Assembly (NCBI GenBank): GCA_002293605.1
Contig: DBDO01000084.1
Location: 1,668-6,847, forward strand
Source: Desulfovibrionaceae bacterium UBA930
Lineage (GTDB): Bacteria; Desulfobacterota; Desulfovibrionia; Desulfovibrionales; Desulfovibrionaceae
DNA: 5,180 bases
Direction: 5' to 3'
Part shown: positions 1-5,180 of the stretch, in pieces
Layout: the number at the start of each line of letters is the position of its first letter
Position numbering within the stretch: position 1 is the stretch's first letter
Notes under the pieces: generated by a model
What the model was told of the DNA's origin: nothing
Databases searched by the model: none
Seen by the model: the letters and a program-made list of their open reading frames with translations, nothing else
Translations under genes and position numbers: made by a program

Positions 1-1385
1 TTGAAGAATTCGCCCCTGGCCGCGATATCATCGCTATTGATCTCGCTGCGCAGGCGCTCGTCCGTGTCGATCAAATCGCCCGTAAAGCCCACCTCGCCCA
101 AGGCGTACTGCGGTCCTTCATGAATCGGAAAGGTGACCACGATGCCATCGTCATGATAGTCGATCTTGGGCGCGGCCACCGTAATGTCCATAAAACCGCG
201 ATCCAGGTAGTAGGCATTGATGGCGGAAGAGTCGCGCTCGATAAGCTCCTCTTTCAGAATGCCCGTGCCGGTCACCCAGGAAATCATGTTGCGCTCGGTC
301 AGCAAAAGCTGATCCTTCACATCGTCCTCGTCCAGCTTGCTGACGCCCTCGATTTTCACTTCCTTGATGTACAGCTCCGCGCCTTCCTCGATACGCAGCA
401 CCACGGCAGCGCTCGCGCCGTCCTGGCGCGCGTCAAAGCGCGAATCAACCTTGGCAAGGTAAAAGCCCTTTTTGCGGTACAGATCGATAATTTTCTGAAT
501 ATCTTCCGCCAGCAGGCTTTCATTCAACACGGAACCGGCCTTGGTGCTCATGGCACCGGTGATGTCGTCTTCGTCCAGTTCGCTGTTGCCTTCTATGACA
601 ATGCTTTCCACACGGGGCTTTTCCGCCACAGTGTAGACGAGGTAGGCCCCGTCCGCGCGGTGCTCGACATTCACCTGCACATCGCTGAAATAGCCGAGTT
701 CCCAGACCCGCTTCACGTCCTGGTCGATGATCATGGCGTCCGGCGCATCGCCCTTGCGGATGGTCAGGCGCATGAGCACCACATCGGGGTCCAGCACCTT
801 GGTGCCGCGCACTTCAACGCCAGCCAGCCCGCCCCCGGCAGAAGCAGACGCCCCAAGGGCAGCCGAGGCCCCGGCAGGGGACGGCGCGGGCAGTTCAGCA
901 ATAACAGCCCCTGCCAGTTCGTCCATGGCATAGCCGAGATTGGCCTCTCCGGCCCGTTGTTCCACAAAGACAGGCCTGGGCTGTTCCGAACTTTTCGCGC
1001 TGACGAGCCGGGCGTCCACGCTCAGGGCATTGCCCGCCTGGTTCACGCTGCCGTATATGGCATGCGTGGCCCCGGCAGCAACGGCCAAAGAGCGCACAGC
1101 CGCCACGTCAAGCGTGCTGATATTGCGCGCCTGCACAACTTTCAGCATCTGCGCGTTGGGGATCACATCCAGGCCGGAGGCCCCGATGCGCCTGCCGAGC
1201 ATTTCCGGAAAGTTCGCTTCCACATCGCTCTGGCCCGCGCCTACGTGCACCTGGAAGGGCAGCACCAGAATGCGGGCCGCACGGGAAGCGGCAAAGGAGT
1301 CTGCGGCAATGAAAAACATTCCGAGAGCCACAAAAGCGGCAAAAACCGCAACGAAGGCCTGGCCCCATTCAGCGCGTTTGCTCAT
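1..1385 (-). CDS. bamA: Outer membrane protein assembly factor BamA, 5' part (partial at left edge)
   Basis: BamA is the central Bam-complex subunit that folds and inserts beta-barrel proteins into the outer membrane. About 461 codons are visible, open to the window edge with no stop. Residues 1-33 look like a Sec signal peptide: basic MSKR start, hydrophobic stretch 10-28, likely cleavage after SFAA. Residues 36-165 form an extra alpha/beta domain beginning RILVLPF, with a later HAIYGSV strand, like TolB-N/CsgG/LpoB-type domains. A Pro/Ala/Ser/Gly-rich linker (166-189) follows. POTRA1 starts near 189 (VEVRGTKVLDPDVV, then GYFSDV), POTRA2 near 258 (VESIVIEGNSELDEDDI, then YRKKGFY), POTRA3 near 337 (YIKEVKIEGVSKLDEDDV, then YYLDRGFMD) and POTRA4 near 425 (YALGEVGFTGDLI). 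The rest of POTRA4, any POTRA5 and the barrel lie outside. The ATG overlaps the lolD end by 17 bases and has a good ribosome site. The family call is very secure; the nature of the N-terminal domain is a pattern-based inference. Confidence 0.95.
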   Translation of the reverse strand, partial: MSKRAEWGQAFVAVFAAFVALGMFFIAADSFAASRAARILVLPFQVHVGAGQSDVEANFPEMLGRRIGASGLDVIPNAQMLKVVQARNISTLDVAAVRSLAVAAGATHAIYGSVNQAGNALSVDARLVSAKSSEQPRPVFVEQRAGEANLGYAMDELAGAVIAELPAPSPAGASAALGASASAGGGLAGVEVRGTKVLDPDVVLMRLTIRKGDAPDAMIIDQDVKRVWELGYFSDVQVNVEHRADGAYLVYTVAEKPRVESIVIEGNSELDEDDITGAMSTKAGSVLNESLLAEDIQKIIDLYRKKGFYLAKVDSRFDARQDGASAAVVLRIEEGAELYIKEVKIEGVSKLDEDDVKDQLLLTERNMISWVTGTGILKEELIERDSSAINAYYLDRGFMDITVAAPKIDYHDDGIVVTFPIHEGPQYALGEVGFTGDLIDTDERLRSEINSDDIAARGEFF

Positions 1386-2100
1386 ATAACTCTCCGGACT
1401 TAAGTTCAAAGCATCTGCCCATGCAATTGGCAAGCTCTGGATTGTGGGTGACGACAATCATGGCCATGGAGTCGGCGGTATTAAGCTCCAAAAGCAGTTC
1501 GGCAATCCGCCGCCCGTTTTTTTCGTCAAGGTTGCCTGTGGGCTCATCCGCCAGGAGTACCGCAGGCCGTTGCAGTATCGCCCGCGCAATGGCCGCGCGC
1601 TGCCGCTCGCCGCCGGACAGGGTTCCCACATTGAAAGCGGCGCGATCGGCAAGCCCTACCCGAAAGAGGGCCTCTTCCGCCCGGGCCAGGGCTTCTTTAC
1701 GCGAAGCACCGCCGATAATGGCCTGCATGGCCACGTTTTCCAGTGTTGTAAATTCGGGCAGCAAATGATGAAACTGAAAAACGAAGCCTATTTCCTTGTT
1801 GCGCACAGCGGCTTTGGCTGCTCCGGAAAGGGCCGATACATCCCGGCCCCGGAAAAAAAGCTCTCCGGCTGTATGTGAAGCCAGTGTGCCGAGAATATGC
1901 AACAGGGTTGATTTTCCCGAACCTGAGGCACCGACCACGGCAAGAGTCTCGCCTTCTTGTATATCAAGGCAGAGGCCTTGTAAAATATGAATTTGCTCTC
2001 CGGGGCCTGTAAAAAGCTTGCTCACATCCCGCAGGGAATACAGCGGAACGGCAGAAACGCCCAAAAGGTCCGGAATGTCAGATCTATACTGGTCCGCCAT
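1369..2100 (-). CDS. lolD: Lipoprotein-releasing ABC transporter ATPase LolD
   Basis: LolD is the cytoplasmic ATPase that powers release of mature lipoproteins from the inner membrane to the periplasmic carrier LolA, working as a dimer under LolC/E-type permeases. The 243-residue protein has every ABC landmark: Walker A GASGSGKST (57-65), Q-loop Q109 in FQFHHLLPEF, signature LSGGERQ (161-167), Walker B VLLADEP (181-187) with catalytic E186, D-loop NLD (190-192) and switch H219 in VVTHN. The FQFHHLLPEFT stretch after the Q-loop is characteristic of LolD within the MacB/LolD/FtsE family. The first 18 or so residues precede the usual domain start and form a short N-terminal extension. The ATG shares its A with the permease stop codon (TAATG), with GAGG eight bases upstream. 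LolD rather than MacB or FtsE is supported by the adjacent LolC/E permease and bamA. No defects are seen. Confidence 0.95.
   Translation of the reverse strand: MADQYRSDIPDLLGVSAVPLYSLRDVSKLFTGPGEQIHILQGLCLDIQEGETLAVVGASGSGKSTLLHILGTLASHTAGELFFRGRDVSALSGAAKAAVRNKEIGFVFQFHHLLPEFTTLENVAMQAIIGGASRKEALARAEEALFRVGLADRAAFNVGTLSGGERQRAAIARAILQRPAVLLADEPTGNLDEKNGRRIAELLLELNTADSMAMIVVTHNPELANCMGRCFELKSGELYEQTR
1390..1395 (-). promoter_or_regulatory. Ribosome binding site of bamA inside the lolD 3' end
   Basis: GGAGAG on the minus strand, with six bases between GGAG and the bamA ATG at 1385. It lies within the last lolD codons (SGELYEQTR), so ribosomes finishing lolD pass directly over it. This site and the 17-base overlap fix the bamA start and suggest translational coupling. 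Confidence 0.8.
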
Positions 2101-3329
2101 TATTCATGCCTCAGCGCATCTACCGGTTCCAGACGGGCCGCCTGCCCCGCAGGATACAGCGTGGCCAAAAAGCAAAGCAGTATGGCGCAGCCGACTGTCA
2201 GGAGCATATCCGACCATTGCAGCAGAACCGGCAGGTAGTCCAAAGAGTATACGCCGCGCGGCAGTTCGATGAATTTGTAGCGTTTGAGCAGAAAGCAGGT
2301 ACCAAGCCCGAGCGCGCAGCCGAGAGAGGCCCCCATCAGCCCGATAATCGTACCCTGGAGCATGAAGATAGTGCGCACCGCGCCGGTGGTAGCGCCCATA
2401 GACATCAATATGGCGATATCTCTCGTTTTTTCCATAACCAGCATCACCAGGGCGGTGACAATGGAAAAAGAGCCCACCAGGATCACCAGGGCCAAAATTA
2501 CGGCCATGGCCGCCTTTTCCAGCTTGAGCGCCGCGTACAGGTTGGCGTTCATTTCCATCCAGGTGGCGGCGTACAGGCTCTCATCCTGCGCGCCCTCAAG
2601 CGCCGCATCCAGGATTTCCTCTACCCGGTATACATCGGAAACCGCCACTTCAACGCCGGAAATACGCCTGCCCTGCCAGCCGAGCACATCCCTGGCCATA
2701 TCCAGGCTGACAAGGGCAAGGCTCCCGTCATACTCGGCCAGGCCCACGGAAAAAAGCCCGACCACTCTGAAGGGTTTGACGCGTGGAGAAAAACCGGCAG
2801 AACTCTGCTGCCCGGACGGCGACATGAGGTTGACCCGGCTGCCGATATGCACGGCCAGTCGGGAGGCGAGCGCCTCCCCGATAATAATGCCGGGCAGGCC
2901 TTCGGCGCTTTTCAGGGCGTCCAGACTGCCGCTGGTCAGATTTTTAAGCCCGTCCAGCACCTTGCCCGCCGTATCAGGGTCAAGGCCGCGAAGATAGACG
3001 CCGGTTCCGCCGGAATGGCTGGAGAGCAGCACGCCGGACTGAATAAAGGGCGTGGCACCGATAACGCCCTGGGCAGCGTCAAGATGGCGCAGCAGTTCCC
3101 TGTCTTCCTCCATTGCGCCCATGCGGCTGTGGATAACGGCGTGGGAACTCATGCCGATGAGCTTGTCGCGCAGATCCGTGGTAAAGCCGTTCATCACGCC
3201 CATGACCACAATCAGGGAGGCCACGCCCAAGGCAACACCGGCCACGGATATCCAGGAAATGACGGAAATAAAGGCCTGCCCCTTGCGGGCAAAAAGATAG
3301 CGCAAGGCAATGAAGAATTCAAAACGCAT
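2100..3329 (-). CDS. lolC: Lipoprotein-releasing system permease, LolC/LolE family
   Basis: This inner-membrane permease of the Lol exporter takes mature lipoproteins from the outer leaflet and, with LolD, passes them to LolA. The 409 residues are close to the family's usual 400-415 and show the expected topology: a short cytoplasmic start (FIALRYLFARKG), TM1 about 18-47 ending VMGVMNGF, a large periplasmic domain about 48-272, then TM2 (273-298), TM3 (320-348) and TM4 (374-396). Family hallmarks are EKTRDIAILMSMGA at 300-313, the presumed cytoplasmic contact with LolD, and the tail LYPAGQAARLEPVDALRHE. A periplasmic loop at 168-187 aligns by eye with the region of E. coli LolC that holds the LolA-binding hook. 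Only one permease gene lies beside lolD, so assigning LolC rather than LolE, or a single LolF-like protein working as a homodimer, is not certain. The ribosome site is weak: GGGGA with an 11-base gap. Confidence 0.92.
   Translation of the reverse strand: MRFEFFIALRYLFARKGQAFISVISWISVAGVALGVASLIVVMGVMNGFTTDLRDKLIGMSSHAVIHSRMGAMEEDRELLRHLDAAQGVIGATPFIQSGVLLSSHSGGTGVYLRGLDPDTAGKVLDGLKNLTSGSLDALKSAEGLPGIIIGEALASRLAVHIGSRVNLMSPSGQQSSAGFSPRVKPFRVVGLFSVGLAEYDGSLALVSLDMARDVLGWQGRRISGVEVAVSDVYRVEEILDAALEGAQDESLYAATWMEMNANLYAALKLEKAAMAVILALVILVGSFSIVTALVMLVMEKTRDIAILMSMGATTGAVRTIFMLQGTIIGLMGASLGCALGLGTCFLLKRYKFIELPRGVYSLDYLPVLLQWSDMLLTVGCAILLCFLATLYPAGQAARLEPVDALRHE
2109..2112 (-). promoter_or_regulatory. 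Ribosome binding site of lolD inside the lolC/E 3' end
   Basis: GAGG lies eight bases upstream of the lolD ATG at 2100, within the final permease codons (LRHE). With the one-base stop/start overlap it favours termination-reinitiation coupling and a fixed permease:ATPase ratio. Confidence 0.65.
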
Positions 3330-3332
3330 GGC

Positions 3333-3342
3333 GAATGCATTC
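3333..3342. repeat. 10-bp perfect palindrome just upstream of the lolC/E start
   Basis: GAATGCATTC is a perfect 10-base palindrome four to thirteen bases upstream of the permease ATG. It overlaps the end of the weak GGGGA ribosome-site candidate at 3341-3345. It may be chance; its position could let it affect initiation or bind a dimeric protein, but nothing further in the sequence supports that. Confidence 0.3.
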
Positions 3343-3369
3343 CCCGGCGCTGCGTCCTGAATCGCGGGT

Positions 3370-3390
3370 CAAGGGGGCCGCGCCCCCTTG
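3370..3390. repeat. GC-rich hairpin, first of a pair (REP-like element)
   Basis: CAAGGGGG (3370-3377) and CCCCCTTG (3383-3390) form a perfect 8-bp stem with a 5-base loop. No T-run follows the stem on either strand, so it does not fit a standard intrinsic terminator. It abuts a second GC-rich hairpin, and the pair occupies much of the gap between lysS and the lol genes. The arrangement resembles dispersed palindromic intergenic elements that I recall from Desulfovibrio and other proteobacterial genomes. Confidence 0.7.
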
Positions 3391-3413
3391 CGGGGCGCGG
3401 GGCAGAGCCCCGC
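3390..3413. repeat. GC-rich hairpin with duplicated arm, second of the pair (REP-like element)
   Basis: GCGGGGC occurs twice in tandem (3390-3396 and 3397-3403), followed after AGA by its exact complement GCCCCGC (3407-3413). The inner copy gives a perfect 7-bp stem with a 3-base loop. The outer copy can pair with the same arm, giving two alternative structures. In the lysS transcript this hairpin comes first, starting about 26 bases past the lysS stop, and it is not followed by a T-tract. It could stabilise or set the processing point of the lysS mRNA 3' end, or act as a weak transcription barrier before the lol genes. Confidence 0.7.
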
Positions 3414-3438
3414 ATACAATTACAGAGACTTCCACGCC

Positions 3439-5088
3439 CTACCCTTCCGGCTTAAGCAGGGGAAAGAGAATCACTTCGCGGATGGAGGGCGAGTCGGTAA
3501 GCAGCATGACCAGGCGGTCAATGCCAATACCCTGCCCGGCTGCCGGAGGCATGCCGTATTCAAGCGCGCGCAGGTAATCTTCATCCATAGCGTGGGCTTC
3601 GTCATCGCCCGCGTTCTTCTCAGCAACCTGCTCCTCAAAGCGCATGCGCTGATCCGCCGGATCGTTGAGTTCCGAAAAGGCGTTGGCAAGCTCCCGGCCG
3701 GTAATGAAAAGCTCGTAGCGATCCGTCACCTCGGGGTTCTCATCGTTGCGCCTGGACAGGGGGGATATCTCGGTGGGATAGTGATAGATAAAATGCGGCT
3801 GTATGAGCTTTGGCTCCACGTCCAGATCAAAAAGCTTGGCCTGAAGTTTGCCCAGCTTTTCGCCTTCAATGGCTTTTTCGCCCCGCTGCCGGATGTAGCG
3901 GCTTACGGCAGCGGCATCCCGGTAAAAGTCCGGCTTGTGCCCGCCGATACATTCCAGCGACTCAAAAAAGGAAAGCCGCTTCCAGGTGCCGGGGGTGAGA
4001 TCCACCTGCTGCCCCTGATACTGGATGACATAGCTGCCGCATACGGCTTTGGCCAGATGGCCTATCAGGCGCTCGGTCAGATCCATGAGATCTTCAAAGG
4101 TGGCATAGGCCCAGTAAAATTCACACATGGTGAATTCCGGGTTGTGCCGCACCGAAATGCCTTCGTTGCGAAAGTTCCGATTTATTTCAAAAACCTTCTC
4201 AAAGCCACCGACCAGCAGGCGCTTAAGGTAGAGTTCCGGGGCGATGCGCATGTACAGGCGCATGTCCAGGGCGTTATGGTGGGTGGTAAAGGGCCTGGCG
4301 GTAGCGCCTCCGGGTATGGGCTGGAGCATGGGGGTTTCCACTTCAAGAAAACCCTCGTCTTCCATAAAACGCCTGAACTCGCGCACGACCTGAATGCGTT
4401 TTGCAAAAATCTCGCGGGTGCGTTCAGTGACGATCAAGTCCACATAGCGCTGGCGGTAGCGCGTCTCCACATCTTTGAGACCGTGGTATTTCTCGGGCAG
4501 GGGCCGGATGGACTTGGTCAGCAGCCTGAGCGAGCGGCATTCCAGGGTCAACTCGTCCGTCTTGGTGCGGAACAAAAGGCCTTCCACACCGACAATATCG
4601 CCTGTATCAAGCTTTTTAAAAAGGGAATAGGCGGCCTCGCCGAGTATTTCCCTGGCGGCATAGCACTGTATGCGGCCCGAGGCGTCCATGAGATGAAAAA
4701 AGGCCACCTTGCCAAAGGACCGCAAAGAGACAACACGCCCGGCAAGCACGAATATTTCGCCTTTCTGCGTAAGCTCCTCGGCGGTTCTGCCCTCGTTTTC
4801 CCGCATGACCGCAGCGGCATCGTGCCTTTTTACAAAACCGTTGGCATAAAGCCCGGTGCCGGAATCCAGCAGCTCACAGGATTTCACTACCCGGTTTTTG
4901 ACGACCTCGTTCAGTTCGTCCCGCAGGGCGAGGCTCTCCAGCATGGGCATGAAATAGCGTACCTGCGGAGACTTGCTGGCGATCTTTACCTCGGGCCTGC
5001 GCGCTTTCGTTTGTCCCCCAGGGCGTGCATCCTTCGCGCCATCAGGGCGCGGATTCAAAGAGGGGGGCGGCATATCGGAAGAACTCAA
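3439..5088 (-). CDS. lysS: Lysyl-tRNA synthetase, class II (LysS)
   Basis: This cytoplasmic enzyme joins lysine to tRNA-Lys using ATP. The 549-residue protein has a helical lead-in (50-110), an OB-fold anticodon-binding domain about 111-192 (FVLAGRVVSLRSFGKVAFFHLMDASGRIQ), the conserved connector RYRQRYVDLI (210-219) and a class II catalytic domain. Motif 1 lies around 245-270 (FLEVETPMLQPIPGGA), motif 2 at 299-326 (FEINRNFRNEGISVRHNPEFT, FRNE at 306-309) and motif 3 near the end (GIGIDRLVMLL, 520-530). It is longer than typical bacterial LysRS of about 500 residues because of a Pro/Lys/Arg-rich low-complexity leader of about 48 residues. The chosen start is TTG at 5088, since GGAGAG sits five bases upstream. 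In-frame ATGs at residues 6, 47 and 49 are alternatives; M49 would give 501 residues. All catalytic motifs are intact. The family call is certain; the start is less so. Confidence 0.95.
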   Translation of the reverse strand: MSSSDMPPPSLNPRPDGAKDARPGGQTKARRPEVKIASKSPQVRYFMPMLESLALRDELNEVVKNRVVKSCELLDSGTGLYANGFVKRHDAAAVMRENEGRTAEELTQKGEIFVLAGRVVSLRSFGKVAFFHLMDASGRIQCYAAREILGEAAYSLFKKLDTGDIVGVEGLLFRTKTDELTLECRSLRLLTKSIRPLPEKYHGLKDVETRYRQRYVDLIVTERTREIFAKRIQVVREFRRFMEDEGFLEVETPMLQPIPGGATARPFTTHHNALDMRLYMRIAPELYLKRLLVGGFEKVFEINRNFRNEGISVRHNPEFTMCEFYWAYATFEDLMDLTERLIGHLAKAVCGSYVIQYQGQQVDLTPGTWKRLSFFESLECIGGHKPDFYRDAAAVSRYIRQRGEKAIEGEKLGKLQAKLFDLDVEPKLIQPHFIYHYPTEISPLSRRNDENPEVTDRYELFITGRELANAFSELNDPADQRMRFEEQVAEKNAGDDEAHAMDEDYLRALEYGMPPAAGQGIGIDRLVMLLTDSPSIREVILFPLLKPEG

Positions 5089-5093
5089 AGCAA

Positions 5094-5099
5094 CTCTCC
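5094..5099 (-). promoter_or_regulatory. Ribosome binding site supporting a TTG start for lysS
   Basis: GGAGAG with a five-base spacer to TTG at 5088, or GGAG with seven. It is the best Shine-Dalgarno match near any candidate lysS start. An ATG at 5101 overlaps it but is in another frame, and no ATG in the lysS frame is as well placed. Confidence 0.7.
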
Positions 5100-5132
5100 A
5101 TAAAAATTGGGATAAAAACCCTCGAACAGCTA

Positions 5133-5161
5133 GGCGTATTCCAATTATGCGCTCCCGTCAA
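5133..5161 (-). promoter_or_regulatory. Weak sigma-70-like promoter candidate for lysS
   Basis: On the minus strand TTGACG (5161-5156) is a five-of-six match to the -35 consensus. Seventeen bases further on, TACGCC (5138-5133) is only a poor -10. The surrounding AT-rich leader fits a promoter region, and the position upstream of the first gene is right. The -10 mismatch keeps confidence low. Confidence 0.3.
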
Positions 5162-5180
5162 GAAAACAAGGCCGCTTCGC
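5160..5180 (-). terminator. Possible right half of an upstream intrinsic terminator, cut by the window edge
   Basis: The minus strand enters the window as GCGAAGCGGCC followed by TTGTTTTCTT. GC-GAA-GC is already a tight mini-hairpin. If the bases just outside were GGCC, the stem would be GGCCGC/GCGGCC with a T-rich tail, a standard terminator closing an upstream gene. The left arm is not visible, so this is a guess from half a structure. Confidence 0.3.

Noticed and set aside
120..1403. 427-codon plus-strand open frame opposite bamA
   Set aside because: The minus strand encodes clear POTRA repeats and a signal peptide across the same region. The plus-strand product is a His-rich translation without domains.
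3370..3413. Intrinsic terminator for lysS
   Set aside because: Stems are strong, but no T-tract follows either hairpin on the minus strand or the plus strand, so they are listed as repeat hairpins instead.
3330..3438. Small RNA, riboswitch or tRNA in the lysS-lolC/E gap
   Set aside because: The gap is only 109 bases and is dominated by the two short hairpins. No cloverleaf or known riboswitch core is visible.
2106..3455. 449-codon plus-strand open frame opposite the Lol permease
   Set aside because: Antisense shadow of an unmistakable LolC/E gene; His/Gln/Gly-rich composition with no family features.
5099..5101. ATG as an alternative lysS start
   Set aside because: It overlaps the ribosome site and is out of frame with lysS.
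3388..5103. 571-codon plus-strand open frame opposite lysS
   Set aside because: It lies antisense to a gene with every LysRS motif intact. Its translation shows no recognisable domain and no ribosome site, as expected for a GC-rich antisense frame.
1..5180. Defence system, prophage, insertion sequence or CRISPR array
   Set aside because: All coding space is taken by conserved housekeeping and envelope genes. There is no transposase, integrase, spaced repeat array or inverted terminal repeat.

Overview
The window looks like a chromosomal housekeeping segment of a moderately GC-rich Gram-negative bacterium, most likely a sulfate-reducing member of the Desulfovibrio group (Desulfovibrionaceae, Desulfobacterota). 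That assignment is inference. It rests on the gene order lysS - lolC/E - lolD - bamA, the protein style, and a GC-rich twin-hairpin repeat of a kind I remember from that group. All four genes lie on the minus strand, so they read from right to left.

Layout in transcription order. Positions 5180-5089 hold a short leader with what may be the tail of an upstream terminator, a weak sigma-70-like promoter candidate and a clear ribosome binding site. Lysyl-tRNA synthetase (lysS, 5088-3439) follows, apparently starting at TTG and carrying an N-terminal extension of about 48 residues. The gap at 3438-3330 carries two adjacent GC-rich hairpins without a T-tract. Next come the lipoprotein-release permease (lolC/E family, 3329-2100) and its ATPase (lolD, 2100-1369), which overlap by one base (TAATG). 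The 5' part of bamA (1385 to the left edge) overlaps lolD by 17 bases. It has a signal peptide, an extra N-terminal alpha/beta domain, three full POTRA domains and the start of a fourth. The rest of its periplasmic region and the beta-barrel lie outside the window.

The genes form one outer-membrane biogenesis unit preceded by a translation gene. LolC/E and LolD extract lipoproteins from the inner membrane for delivery to the outer membrane. BamA inserts beta-barrel proteins there and depends on lipoprotein partners in well-studied species. The lolC-lolD-bamA overlaps point to translational coupling. Whether lysS shares the transcript depends on what the hairpins at 3370-3413 do.

I found no mobile element, CRISPR array, tRNA, rRNA or defence system. 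The long plus-strand reading frames are antisense shadows of these genes. The points most worth a second look are the extra domain on BamA, the twin-hairpin element, the LysS start and extension, and the single Lol permease.
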